From contig JAIXTE010000147.1 in assembly GCA_027484315.1 (NCBI GenBank), positions 1-38,098 of the forward strand: a DNA stretch of 38,098 nucleotides. The letters are read 5' to 3'. Shown here piece after piece: positions 1 through 7,684 of the stretch; the first letter of the stretch is position 1; the number at the start of each line of letters is the position of its first letter. Origin of the DNA: Burkholderiales bacterium (GTDB lineage Bacteria > Pseudomonadota > Gammaproteobacteria > Burkholderiales > Burkholderiaceae_B). Position numbers and translations under genes: made by a program. The notes under the pieces were generated by a model. The model saw only the letters and a program-made list of their open reading frames with translations. It did no database searches and was not told where the DNA came from.

Positions 1-325
1 CGAAGTACTCCTCTGACGAGAGGCGTCGCGCAACCAGCCGGACCAACGCCTCAGGGGACAACCAGAGCGACAACTCCATCGTCTGGTAAACGTAGGCAAG
101 CATACCGACGCCGATATCGCATCCAGGAACAGTGATGGGGCAACCAAGGGAAAGATCACCCTTACTGAGGTCATTCAGAAGGTCAACAGAAGTGGACAAA
201 CAAAAACCCCCATCGAACGAGATCTTGATTTCTGCAGCCTTAAGATCTGGGCTCATCAGTCTATTCTTGGCTGGGTAATCTTCATCCACTGACAATTTGT
301 GCAAGGTTTTTAAAGTTGATTTCAT
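1..325 (-). CDS. hypothetical protein, partial (3' end outside window)
   Basis: An open frame reads leftward from an ATG at 325-323 and runs off the window start after 108 codons without a stop. The predicted start is MKSTLKTLHKLSVDEDY and the visible part is soluble, with no membrane segment or signal peptide. The start is well supported: a Shine-Dalgarno AGGAGA (complement of 331-336) lies 5 nt upstream, and a near-consensus sigma70 promoter sits just before it. I do not recognise the family. Its own strong promoter, overlapped by a small inverted repeat, suggests a separately regulated gene transcribed away from the rest of the window. Confidence 0.7.
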   Translation of the reverse strand, partial: MKSTLKTLHKLSVDEDYPAKNRLMSPDLKAAEIKISFDGGFCLSTSVDLLNDLSKGDLSLGCPITVPGCDIGVGMLAYVYQTMELSLWLSPEALVRLVARRLSSEEYF

Positions 326-344
326 TTTGTTCTCCTTTTTGTTA

Positions 345-373
345 ATTATAGGGTATTTTCAACACAAAGTCAA
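345..373 (-). promoter_or_regulatory. sigma70 promoter with operator-like inverted repeat
   Basis: On the minus strand TTGACT (368-373) and TATAAT (345-350) are separated by exactly 17 bp, which is almost a consensus promoter, for the leftward gene starting at 325. The -35 hexamer is flanked by CACAA (363-367) and TTGTG (374-378), a perfect 5-bp inverted repeat centred on the -35. A repressor site is possible there, but that is inference. Confidence 0.75.
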
Positions 374-467
374 TTGTGACGTTATTCCTAAATTTGCCGC
401 CCGCTGTTAAATAAAAAGCACACGAAAATTGTCATCTCGACGATTTTTTTAGCAAAATTGGGGGAAT

Positions 468-495
468 TTGAAGAATTTGAAAAATGTCGTACAAT
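468..495 (+). promoter_or_regulatory. sigma70-like promoter for the HTH gene at 527
   Basis: TTGAAG (468-473) and TACAAT (490-495) are spaced by 16 bp. Transcription would start near 502. This lies downstream of the ATG at 458, so it rules out that upstream start and supports translation from 527. Confidence 0.6.
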
Positions 496-526
496 ACAAC
501 GGTTTACTAAAAATCGGAGTTGTAGC

Positions 527-1039
527 ATGAGAAAGTCATCAGGTCGCGTAGTCGGACAGTCAGTCAAAAACGCTCGCGTTAAGCTTTCTGAGCTTCCAGA
601 CAAGCCTCTGACCGAAAGAACAAACATAACCCTTAAAGAGACGGTAAGAGAGCTAAGCAGGGAAATATCGGGCTCGCTTGGAAAAGGGTACACATACAAG
701 GAAATCGCCGATAAACTTGTGGCTAACGGTGTAAAAATATCGTCGGCTACCCTCAGCTTTTATCACAGACAGACCATCAGGGAAGGTGCCCTTGAAAAGA
801 AAGGCACAGAGTCAGCGTTTATCACGACTTCCGCTAAGGCCAAGAAAGCTCCCAAACAAGCTACTCAAAAGCCTGCAACCCCCGCGACGGCAGCAAAGCC
901 AGGGCCCAAGGTGAAGCAAGTGAAAGTCGTGGCGAAGCCAGCAGCCAAACCCAGCAAAACCACCGGGAAGCCAGAAGTCTTTAAGCAGATTGAAGCGCAA
1001 AACAAAAGGCGTGGCCGTCCTTCACTGAAGACAGCATAA
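527..1039 (+). CDS. HTH DNA-binding protein with Lys/Ala/Pro-rich tail
   Basis: This is a 170-aa protein. I chose the ATG at 527 because it follows GGAG (516-519) by 7 nt and lies downstream of a promoter; the frame is also open from 458. Residues of roughly 35-85 contain a helix-turn-helix pattern of the type YTYKEIADKL...GVKISSATL, the plasmid-type form 'EIa..La..Gv.iS.sTL..y'. The C-terminal half is a low-complexity tail rich in Lys, Ala and Pro, similar in composition to histone H1 or AlgP tails, and ends in RRGRPSLKTA, an AT-hook-like RGRP. The likely role is sequence-specific DNA binding with a non-specific DNA-coating tail, for regulation, an accessory transfer role or nucleoid association. 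The exact role is unknown. A second protein with a similar HTH pattern is encoded at 11156-11530. Confidence 0.8.
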   Translation: MRKSSGRVVGQSVKNARVKLSELPDKPLTERTNITLKETVRELSREISGSLGKGYTYKEIADKLVANGVKISSATLSFYHRQTIREGALEKKGTESAFITTSAKAKKAPKQATQKPATPATAAKPGPKVKQVKVVAKPAAKPSKTTGKPEVFKQIEAQNKRRGRPSLKTA

Positions 1040-1068
1040 TTGCTTTTGTTATTCCGTTGGTGTATAAA
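1040..1068 (+). promoter_or_regulatory. possible promoter for the 1098 gene
   Basis: TTGCTT (1040-1045) and TATAAA (1063-1068) are 17 bp apart. The start point near 1075 falls inside the terminator hairpin of the upstream gene, so such transcripts would not form that hairpin. This would explain how the gene at 1098, directly behind a terminator, is expressed. Confidence 0.4.
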
Positions 1069-1091
1069 ATAGGAGTCTAGGCTCCTATTTT
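1066..1091 (+). terminator. rho-independent terminator after the HTH gene
   Basis: AAAATAGGAG (1066-1075) pairs perfectly with CTCCTATTTT (1082-1091) across a 6-nt loop. This gives a 10-bp stem whose 3' arm ends in a T-run. The AT-flanked symmetry means it could work in both directions. Confidence 0.75.
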
Positions 1092-1097
1092 ATTGCA

Positions 1098-1556
1098 ATG
1101 TATATTATCGAGATTTCAAACAAGTCCCTTCTGGGGCCGATTTTAGTTGAACAGTCCTCACCCTCTCAAGAAGATGCTCTGCGCATCGATATTGTCAAAT
1201 TCGCATCGACTTTAATTGATGACGAACACGCATTGAGGATTGCAGCGAGGGCCACGTCGCCTATTTTTGGCCCCTTTGTAATAACCAAGCCAGAGCAAGC
1301 TCGCAGATTTCTTCAGGAAATTGAATGGTTCCCCACCGATGTGGCGATAGACATCATTCACACATGCTGTATGAGAAACCAAATCCCTTTTTCTATGCAG
1401 AAGCGCGAGTCCCTCATCCGAACTGCAAAAGCAACCCACCAAAATAGCGCTTGGTCGAGTGAGTTAATCGTAAAATTGGTTAACCAACTTTTTACACAGG
1501 CCGACGACCAGAATGAGCAATCTTCAACAAGCACTGGAGACGGTAGCGCAGAGTGA
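1098..1556 (+). CDS. hypothetical protein, 152 aa
   Basis: A soluble 152-aa protein starting at the ATG at 1098. No clear Shine-Dalgarno precedes it, because the upstream bases belong to a terminator hairpin; the start is therefore less certain than most here. No signal peptide or membrane segment is visible. The C-terminus (QADDQNEQSSTSTGDGSAE) is acidic and Ser/Thr-rich, probably disordered. Its last 44 bases overlap the start of the DnaQ-like nuclease in another frame. The long overlap suggests translational coupling and a functional link to that nuclease. I do not recognise a family. Confidence 0.65.
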   Translation: MYIIEISNKSLLGPILVEQSSPSQEDALRIDIVKFASTLIDDEHALRIAARATSPIFGPFVITKPEQARRFLQEIEWFPTDVAIDIIHTCCMRNQIPFSMQKRESLIRTAKATHQNSAWSSELIVKLVNQLFTQADDQNEQSSTSTGDGSAE

Positions 1557-2703
1557 CGATTACAAAGTACTTCGCAGAATAAAGCCACGCAAAGAGTACT
1601 CTCAGCTCCTGCCTGGTGAGGAGTTCCTTAATCTTCTTGTACTAGATACGGAAACAACCGGACTAGATTTATTCAAGGGCAACAAAGTAATTGAAATTGG
1701 CGGTGTGTTGATCGAAGTTGAGAAATCATCTGGAAGAATTGGTCGAGTCCTTGCCGAAGTGTCGATGCTGGAAGACCCCGGCAGAGATCTGGATCCAGAA
1801 AACCAGAAGGTCCATCAAATCACAAACGAGGATCTAAAAGGGAAAAGTTTTGACGATCAACGATTCGAATCTGTTTGCAAACGGGCCGATTTAATCCTTT
1901 GTCACAACGCAGATTTTGACCGGCCGTTTCTTGAGGATAGATATCCTTTTCTAAAAAATAAGGTTTTCACTTGTTCTTACAAGCAACTTGACTGGGCCGC
2001 TGAGGGTTACGAAACGGCCAAATTGACGAACATAGCCCTGAAGCAGGGCAAGTTCTACGAAGCGCACAGAGCCCTTACTGACTGTTATACCCTCGTGGAC
2101 TTACTTAACGAGCCCTTCAATCGAGCAGGAAGAATGCCCCTGCAGATTATCCTTGAAAAAGCCCATCGAATTACCTACAACATCGGCGCCCTGAGGGCTG
2201 ATTTCGCCATGAAGGATGTGTTAAAAGACGAGGGCTTTAGGTGGGATCCTGAGAGCAAACTATGGAACCAGCTTTGCGAAAACAACGAGGACGTGCGCAA
2301 TACAGTGCGGTTTTTACAAGAGAAGGTGTACCTTACAAAAAAACCCATCTTGCTCGCTGTCACAAAGATTACACCGGAATCGAGGTTTTCCAACAGGCCT
2401 GGAGAGACAGTTAATCAGCTTCTGACTTATGAAGAAACGCCCTCACAGACTGTTCATTCTGACCAACCGACGACCTGTTTGAGAAGCCAAGAGACTCAAA
2501 ACACCCTGACTCAGGAAAATAAGCCCACCGCCGTGTCAAACCATAGCGACTCGTCACGCACTAATCGTACTGTTGATGTAAAACCCTCCATCAGCGTGCC
2601 ACCACCCCCTCCGTTAGCTTCTTCCCAGACATCGGAGAACATAGTCAAAAAGCACACTCCACCGCCATTGAGAAAGCCTCCGTCGGGCCCCGGGGGATTC
2701 TGA
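1513..2703 (+). CDS. DnaQ-like 3'-5' exonuclease (DEDDh) with extra C-terminal module
   Basis: A 396-aa protein of the DnaQ / RNase T / PolC-epsilon exonuclease superfamily. Exo I is LDTETTG (D45, E47), Exo II is NADFDRPFLE (D134, D136) and Exo III is AHRALTDC (H185, D190), so the full DEDDh set is present and the enzyme should be active. Such enzymes remove nucleotides from 3' ends using two metal ions. The nuclease domain covers about residues 38-200. A small module follows at about 224-271 (KDVLKDEGFRWDPESKLW, with W244 and W251), which resembles the N-terminal repeats of the SNF2 helicase at 33623. The last ~100 residues are disordered, with a proline run PPPPP and the end SGPGGF. It overlaps the preceding gene by 44 bp. 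It is a plasmid-borne repair or DNA processing nuclease rather than a replicative proofreading subunit, since no polymerase is encoded nearby. Confidence 0.9.
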   Translation: MSNLQQALETVAQSDDYKVLRRIKPRKEYSQLLPGEEFLNLLVLDTETTGLDLFKGNKVIEIGGVLIEVEKSSGRIGRVLAEVSMLEDPGRDLDPENQKVHQITNEDLKGKSFDDQRFESVCKRADLILCHNADFDRPFLEDRYPFLKNKVFTCSYKQLDWAAEGYETAKLTNIALKQGKFYEAHRALTDCYTLVDLLNEPFNRAGRMPLQIILEKAHRITYNIGALRADFAMKDVLKDEGFRWDPESKLWNQLCENNEDVRNTVRFLQEKVYLTKKPILLAVTKITPESRFSNRPGETVNQLLTYEETPSQTVHSDQPTTCLRSQETQNTLTQENKPTAVSNHSDSSRTNRTVDVKPSISVPPPPPLASSQTSENIVKKHTPPPLRKPPSGPGGF

Positions 2704-2779
2704 ATATTAACCGCCATTTTTATTGCTAAGGCGCGCATCTTAAAGGCATCCTGAGTACATCGAAAAAAGAGGAAAACCC

Positions 2780-4156
2780 ATGAAAGCTGAATACATGATC
2801 CGAGCACAAGTTATTGGACAGAACCGCGCTATCAGAAGGATTGCCGAGCTTAAGCAATTCGAAATTTCAAACGACGAGGTTTTGTCGACGATCATTGGCC
2901 TATCTGGCGTCCCCTCTAAAGAAATACTAGAGACCGCACTCAAGGACAACATTGAAAGCGTATTGGGTTTCCGTACTCCTGCCCATGCAGATGCTGAGGA
3001 CCCTAATGCAGTTGCTGGTGCCGAGCAAGATGCTGGAATAGAAAATTTCGAGTTCGAAAATGATCACGACATAGCGCTGGGTCAAGCAACAGTTCGATCG
3101 CTTAACATCTCCAGCACAAACGGCTACGACGCATTTATTTCGCTGAACATGCTGAATAGAGAAGAGAGATTGGTGGTAAGAAACCCAAAAGACGAAGAGG
3201 TCTACTCTGTAAATATCGCTCAGGTCAATGCCCCAACAGCAGAGCTGTGGAACTTTTTGAGAGCAATGGACATCGAGCAAGTCACCCGTATTCACGAAAA
3301 CATTTTGAACGGCAACGAGGCTCCAGCGGCTACGCTTGATGACAATCTGAACAGACTCCTTGGTCATGATGCAGTCCAAATGAAGGCCAAGATGTCAGGT
3401 GCCAACGTGTTTCGTCATGTGGGGCGCGTGATGGAGCAGATGCTCGCAACAAAAGGGGTTGTCCTGACCCAGCAGGAGCGTCTTGATTTTTCTGCAATGC
3501 TCTTGGGGTGCCCCTCTGCGCAAATGGCGGCCAGTTTTTTGGGTACCACAGTTGAAGAAATAATGGATCCAACGTTTGACTACGTTCAGGTAAACCCGGC
3601 TGATACTACATATCACTTACCTTTTATAAACGGCAAGCTCATCAATGTACGCATTGATTCTGACAACCAGGTTGCGTCGCTGCTCTCCACCAACCTATCC
3701 GGCGGCGATCCTAAAACTATCGATCCGACCAGCTATCGGGATTTCAAAGAACTCCTTCAGGGTTTCTTTTCCGACCTTGGTCTTGGTGCCCACTTTAATC
3801 CTGTCTTAGAGGACAGCAATGAAATCCAGGATCAACAGGTTACAGAACAGCCTATGGGCGGCGGGCAGCCACTCGCAATTCAAAATACAGAACCCACACA
3901 GGATGTTAATGAGGTATACGATGACCTGATTAGGTCGTTGAACAATGGGTTCGGAGAGCAAACCACGACTGAACAGGATGCCACGCCATCGGAACCGTCA
4001 GATCCATCTGATATCCCAGTGCCTCCCGAAGTTGGTGCGCAAACGGATACGCAGCCCGATACAAACATTCCGCCACGTGATCTAAACCAGGAAACTGAGC
4101 AGAAGCCAATGGAGCCACGCAAAAGAACGCGTGGACCAGATATGTCTGGATTCTGA
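2780..4156 (+). CDS. hypothetical protein, 458 aa, Phe-terminated tail
   Basis: A soluble protein with a good Shine-Dalgarno (AGAGG, about 8 nt before the ATG at 2780). I do not recognise the family. Residues of roughly 1-65 are mostly helical. An acidic linker follows around 70-105, then a mixed folded core to about residue 345. The last ~110 residues are an acidic, Pro/Gln/Thr-rich disordered region ending in a short basic patch (RKRTRG) and PDMSGF. The terminal phenylalanine after a disordered linker is shared with four other proteins in this window. It is probably co-transcribed with the exonuclease gene upstream (76-bp gap) and followed by a strong terminator, so a role in DNA handling is a reasonable guess but unproven. 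Confidence 0.8.
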   Translation: MKAEYMIRAQVIGQNRAIRRIAELKQFEISNDEVLSTIIGLSGVPSKEILETALKDNIESVLGFRTPAHADAEDPNAVAGAEQDAGIENFEFENDHDIALGQATVRSLNISSTNGYDAFISLNMLNREERLVVRNPKDEEVYSVNIAQVNAPTAELWNFLRAMDIEQVTRIHENILNGNEAPAATLDDNLNRLLGHDAVQMKAKMSGANVFRHVGRVMEQMLATKGVVLTQQERLDFSAMLLGCPSAQMAASFLGTTVEEIMDPTFDYVQVNPADTTYHLPFINGKLINVRIDSDNQVASLLSTNLSGGDPKTIDPTSYRDFKELLQGFFSDLGLGAHFNPVLEDSNEIQDQQVTEQPMGGGQPLAIQNTEPTQDVNEVYDDLIRSLNNGFGEQTTTEQDATPSEPSDPSDIPVPPEVGAQTDTQPDTNIPPRDLNQETEQKPMEPRKRTRGPDMSGF

Positions 4157-4177
4157 GGAAAAGAATTCACAGTGAGG

Positions 4178-4208
4178 CCCCGGGCGATCATCTATCCGGG
4201 GTTTTTTT
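4178..4208 (+). terminator. rho-independent terminator
   Basis: CCCCGG (4178-4183) pairs with CCGGGG (4196-4201), followed directly by seven T residues (4202-4208). It ends the rightward unit that finishes at 4156. Confidence 0.85.
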
Positions 4209-4324
4209 ATTTTCGACAGGAATGACAATATTTGTGAATTGTAATTTTCAAACAGAGTAGGGCATCTAATACCAGACAATGTGTCCTCGTATCTGGGTTC
4301 TTAGGTGCATGTTAACGCTAACGG

Positions 4325-6028
4325 TTAAAATTTAAGACTAGACCCAGGCTTTACCTGTTCGGTTGCATCTTTCATTTCGTACCCATCCAATGCTTCGACC
4401 TCAATTAATTTACCCCCTAATTGTTTCTGCATATCCGCAAAGAAACTGTCATTCGACACTGTAGAAGGAACGTTTTCCTCCTCCTGGTGGGCGTGTTGAT
4501 TTGACCCTTCAATTAACGAGGCGGCCCTTACGCTTTCCAAAAAGTTTTGCCCCCCTTGCGCCTTATTCCTGTCAACGACAGACGGAAGCGAAATGCTTTT
4601 TTGAGCAGTCTTCAATGTTGGTGACCGCATAACGGCGGCGGGCTTCGATGACGTGTTACCACTTACCAACATTTCAGCGTTCGGGTTTGCAGATGACCTC
4701 TGCTCTGATACAACACCACTTGGCTGCTGATTAACCTTGGGCATCGTGTTTACCACTGGCGCGGTAGATAGGCGAATGGCGGGTGGAGTAGATGTGACCA
4801 TTGATTGGATATTGAGGTTCTTGGGTTTCTGATTTTTTATCCCGGCTATCGCCATGGCTTGTGTAAAAGTAACACCTTCTTTTCTCAAGTCTTCAATGGT
4901 TGACATCGGAGTGCCGAATCTACTGATCACTTTTATTGCGGGAGCATCATCCTCGTAGGCGCTCAGAGGTATTTCCTCTTCTATAGGAACCGCCGAGGAT
5001 CTGGTATTTTCAAATTGTCGGACGCCCTGATTTCCTGAAACACTAAACCCGCTTTGACTTGCCAGGTCCTCTAGAAAATTGTTTCTGGATACTTTTCCGA
5101 GCGATGACCCCATCGGGTTTTGAGAGGCCCGATCTGAAGGCGAGATGTTATAGCTGCGTTCGGAAACCTTATTGAGTGCATGAAGATATAAGGTTGAAAA
5201 ATACTCCCTGTTCTTGTGGAAATCGAACTCGGGGCGATATTCCGAGCTTTTTTGAAAACCCGAGTCCTCACTAAAGTACCTTTCCAGCCCAAGTTCTATA
5301 AAGAACATATCGGAGTAACTCGACAGTTGAGGCGCATTGAGTTCGTTACGAAACCTTATGTTGGGAAAGGCTTGCTCATTTTTTAGAGGGGAGTACTCTT
5401 TGATTATTTGAAACTCAAGCTGTTTTCCAAAGTTGTACTGGTAAGTGTACAAACCCGAGCGGGAAGAAACACGAGGATCAGTAAAACCCAACTCCGCCAT
5501 CTCATCAAGAGCACTTAGCGGATCGACACCTAACCCTACAATGTACAAGTCTCTCGCGAATAATACCTCTGGCATCTGGTCCACATCAGACAATCCGACG
5601 AAGGTATAAGGGGAATCAATGGGAGGGCCTCCCGCTTCAGCTTCTCGCGTGAAGAGATCTAGAAAAAAAGCCGGGACGGATTTTCCGTTCAATAATGACT
5701 TTTTGTATACGAGACCCTGGAGAGGTGAGATCCTCGCAGAATCTAGAAGTGGGTCGTCGCAAATGAAATCTTGATATTGCTTGGTCGTGTTCCCCTCACT
5801 ATCCTGGGCTTTGGTCACCTTGGATATTTTGTGACTTATCCACTTAGACGAGGAGTCCCTTCGAGCAGCGCATGGAAACCCATTTAAATAATAAGGATCG
5901 AGTTGATCAAGAATGCTGTATTGACTTAGGAGTTGTTTACCATCTGGTGCTACAGATAGAAAGACCTCTCGTGATTTGAATCTTTTTTGATTGAATTCGT
6001 TGCGTAAAGTCTGGAAGAAATCAGTCAT
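4325..6028 (-). CDS. hypothetical protein, 567 aa, long disordered C-terminal half
   Basis: A leftward gene with Shine-Dalgarno AAAGAGG a few bases before the ATG at 6028. I recognise no family. The N-terminal ~290 residues look folded, with mixed composition and many aromatics, and no signal peptide or membrane helix. A second conserved-looking stretch (STIEDLRKEGVTFTQAMAIA, around 375-395) is helical. The remaining ~170 residues are Ser/Pro/Gln-rich and probably disordered, ending in KPGSSLKF, again a terminal phenylalanine. It stands alone between a terminator at 4.2 kb and the rep gene, which is transcribed in the same direction. It could be expressed from its own promoter or by read-through from rep. 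Confidence 0.8.
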   Translation of the reverse strand: MTDFFQTLRNEFNQKRFKSREVFLSVAPDGKQLLSQYSILDQLDPYYLNGFPCAARRDSSSKWISHKISKVTKAQDSEGNTTKQYQDFICDDPLLDSARISPLQGLVYKKSLLNGKSVPAFFLDLFTREAEAGGPPIDSPYTFVGLSDVDQMPEVLFARDLYIVGLGVDPLSALDEMAELGFTDPRVSSRSGLYTYQYNFGKQLEFQIIKEYSPLKNEQAFPNIRFRNELNAPQLSSYSDMFFIELGLERYFSEDSGFQKSSEYRPEFDFHKNREYFSTLYLHALNKVSERSYNISPSDRASQNPMGSSLGKVSRNNFLEDLASQSGFSVSGNQGVRQFENTRSSAVPIEEEIPLSAYEDDAPAIKVISRFGTPMSTIEDLRKEGVTFTQAMAIAGIKNQKPKNLNIQSMVTSTPPAIRLSTAPVVNTMPKVNQQPSGVVSEQRSSANPNAEMLVSGNTSSKPAAVMRSPTLKTAQKSISLPSVVDRNKAQGGQNFLESVRAASLIEGSNQHAHQEEENVPSTVSNDSFFADMQKQLGGKLIEVEALDGYEMKDATEQVKPGSSLKF

Positions 6029-6335
6029 TTGGGCCTCTTTTTTTCTATCTTATTACAGCACCTTTGCAGCTCAAAAAAAATCATTTCCGGATTTACAGAA
6101 ACGATATGAAACCATCTGCTTCGTTGACCGGAGGCTCGTTAAATCACCAACACGGAAATCATTGAGCAGAACATCCTTGGCTGGGTTTAACACCCCATCG
6201 ACCATCTACATCAGATCTAGGATGCGAGAAATATTTGAAACCGAATTGAAGTTCGAGGAAGAAAACGACTGCCCTAAAGCTGACTGCGCAGGGATCACTG
6301 GAGCGTTTACCGGTGAGCTTTTGTCTATGAGGTAA
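6000..6335 (+). CDS. doubtful small secreted protein (TTG start)
   Basis: An open frame of 111 codons fills the 334-bp gap between the 567-aa gene and rep, on the opposite strand. Read from the TTG at 6000 it begins LRKVWKKSVIWASFFLSYYS followed by TFAA-QKK. This has the shape of a signal peptide: basic start, hydrophobic core and an AxA-like end. The mature part carries paired cysteines (CPKADC). Against it: there is no ATG and no Shine-Dalgarno, and the first 29 bases are antisense to the start of the well-supported leftward gene. I see no other gene in 6029-6362. This is either a small exported protein, a decayed gene or chance. Confidence 0.25.
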   Translation: MRKVWKKSVIWASFFLSYYSTFAAQKKSFPDLQKRYETICFVDRRLVKSPTRKSLSRTSLAGFNTPSTIYIRSRMREIFETELKFEEENDCPKADCAGITGAFTGELLSMR

Positions 6336-6346
6336 ATTCTCACCGG
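6310..6346. repeat. inverted repeat downstream of rep
   Basis: CCGGTGAG (6310-6317) and CTCACCGG (6339-6346) are perfect complements around a 21-nt loop, just past the 3' end of the leftward rep gene. There is no T-run on either side, so it is not a standard intrinsic terminator. It could stabilise the rep mRNA end or assist factor-dependent termination. Confidence 0.5.
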
Positions 6347-6362
6347 AGAGAATACTGATCCA

Positions 6363-7379
6363 TTAGACAGTCAGAACTTTCTCTACGGCGAAGTCAACCG
6401 GGACGTTGTCGTAAATAGCACCTTGATTTGGCGACACCCTCTTTAGCGGCGATCGTTTGACATGTAGTTTCTTTTTCTTATCGATTGTGTAGCTTTCGAG
6501 AAAACCCAGCTCCACAAGTGTGCCACAGGCCGATTCAAATACCCTTCTGAAGGTATTCTTGTGTTCCATGGCTAGTTCGGCTTTTTCGGCGAGGGAGTCA
6601 ATACTTTCCGGAATGGGATCTCTACTTGTCATTAGGTATTGAATGAGAAATTTCGCAAGAGTTTGACGTCCATCAATTTTGCGTCTCAAGTCATGACTAC
6701 AAATCGTATATTCATTATTTGTGAATATGCTGGCGATCTTGGGATCCATCTCGATGTTGTAGTAACCACCAATCGTTGCCCCTTTGACCCAAGTCATACT
6801 TTGGATGAGTCTGCCCGGGTATTCCGCAATTTTGATTCTACGGTCGTCTTTTACTCGATATTGAGCAAGGAATACTGTGCCGCCATGCAGATATTTTAGA
6901 CTGGCCTCCAGTCTGTCATAGTCCTTTTTGCTTGGGTTGCTTCCCTGTTTAATCCAACCCAGATCCTTGATAAAACTTGCTGAATAGATAGGCATTGGTT
7001 TACGTAAGTCGTGGCCAGTGCTGTTCATCAGGTGGAGAATACCGATTAGGACATCAAGGTCTGATTGTCGGAGCTCGAACCCCCAGTAGGATAGTTTGCA
7101 GTACCTGGTGTCACAGATAAGCTTGTTCTCGAAACTCTCACGCTTTCCTGCGCCACTTTTCCTGGCATTAAACAGTGCACCGCGCACCAGAGCATTTGGC
7201 ATCGTGTAGAAACCAAGAGGCACATCCGGCAATGAAGAAAAACCTATCTCGTCATTCTGTTTTTCAGCCTTGTGCTCAAAGACAACGCCGCCTTCTTGAT
7301 CGATAACCTCATATTTCAACCCTGACGAGGAAAGTGAGTTCAAGGACAGAGATTCTTCGAAGAGGCTTAAATTATTCAT
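6363..7379 (-). CDS. trfA: TrfA-family plasmid replication initiator
   Basis: A 338-aa protein matching the TrfA initiator family of IncP and related plasmids. The conserved stretch begins at LPNALVRGALFNAR-like sequence (here MPNALVRGALFNARKSG, about residues 60-76). It continues through YWGFELRQSDLDVLIGILHL, DLGW, the helical DYDRLEASLKYLHGGTV region and a winged-helix-like C-terminal half. TrfA proteins bind iterons as monomers, open the origin and recruit the host DnaB helicase. The first ~55 residues are variable, as usual. The nearest Shine-Dalgarno to the ATG at 7379 is weak. Upstream lies the origin: an iteron 17 bp before the start codon, then AT-rich repeats, then nine iterons. The promoter-proximal iteron suggests autoregulation of rep by its product. 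Identification is by motif recognition, not by alignment. Confidence 0.88.
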   Translation of the reverse strand: MNNLSLFEESLSLNSLSSSGLKYEVIDQEGGVVFEHKAEKQNDEIGFSSLPDVPLGFYTMPNALVRGALFNARKSGAGKRESFENKLICDTRYCKLSYWGFELRQSDLDVLIGILHLMNSTGHDLRKPMPIYSASFIKDLGWIKQGSNPSKKDYDRLEASLKYLHGGTVFLAQYRVKDDRRIKIAEYPGRLIQSMTWVKGATIGGYYNIEMDPKIASIFTNNEYTICSHDLRRKIDGRQTLAKFLIQYLMTSRDPIPESIDSLAEKAELAMEHKNTFRRVFESACGTLVELGFLESYTIDKKKKLHVKRSPLKRVSPNQGAIYDNVPVDFAVEKVLTV

Positions 7380-7395
7380 TCTGTTTACTCAAAAA

Positions 7396-7411
7396 GTGAT
7401 CGAAGTCACGA
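7396..7411 (+). promoter_or_regulatory. solitary iteron in front of the rep start codon
   Basis: GTGATCGAAGTCACGA matches the origin iteron consensus RTGAYYGTAKKCACGA with one or two changes and ends 17 bp or less from the rep ATG. It also has internal GTGA...TCAC symmetry. It lies in the rep leader or promoter, separate from the main array by about 270 bp, as expected for an autorepression site. Confidence 0.75.
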
Positions 7412-7680
7412 ACTTCAAGCGTAAAAAATTAGAAATTCGGGGGAGATCAAGCGTGAAGATAGCCTAAATGTACTTTTTTTAAAAAAAAGCGGTATCAAAA
7501 TTACCTACCGTATATACGAAAGAAAAATGTACCACGTTGTTGAAATAAAAAAAAGAGATATTTTGAGGCCAACCCTTGTCCTCAGGAGATTATCTTACTG
7601 ATTAAAAAAGGGATTAAAAATAGATTAAAGAAATGATTAGCACTCCAATTTACGCAATAAAAACATCAACTTAAATCGAC
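7412..7680. other. AT-rich part of the replication origin (candidate DNA unwinding element)
   Basis: No gene fits this AT-rich stretch between the rep start and the iterons. It contains three direct copies of GATTAAA (7600, 7612 and 7623), spaced 12 and 11 bp apart with A-rich tails. These look like the 13-mer repeats of a DNA unwinding element. A perfect 10-bp palindrome CGTATATACG lies at 7509-7518. Runs of T and A at 7470-7490 may give intrinsic curvature. I could not find a convincing DnaA box (TTATNCACA) in either strand here. Confidence 0.6.
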
Positions 7681-7684
7681 TCTG

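Noticed and set aside
458-526. Upstream start for the HTH protein at 527
   Set aside because: The promoter -10 (490-495) lies inside this stretch, and the ATG at 458 has no ribosome site; the ATG at 527 has GGAG at the right distance.
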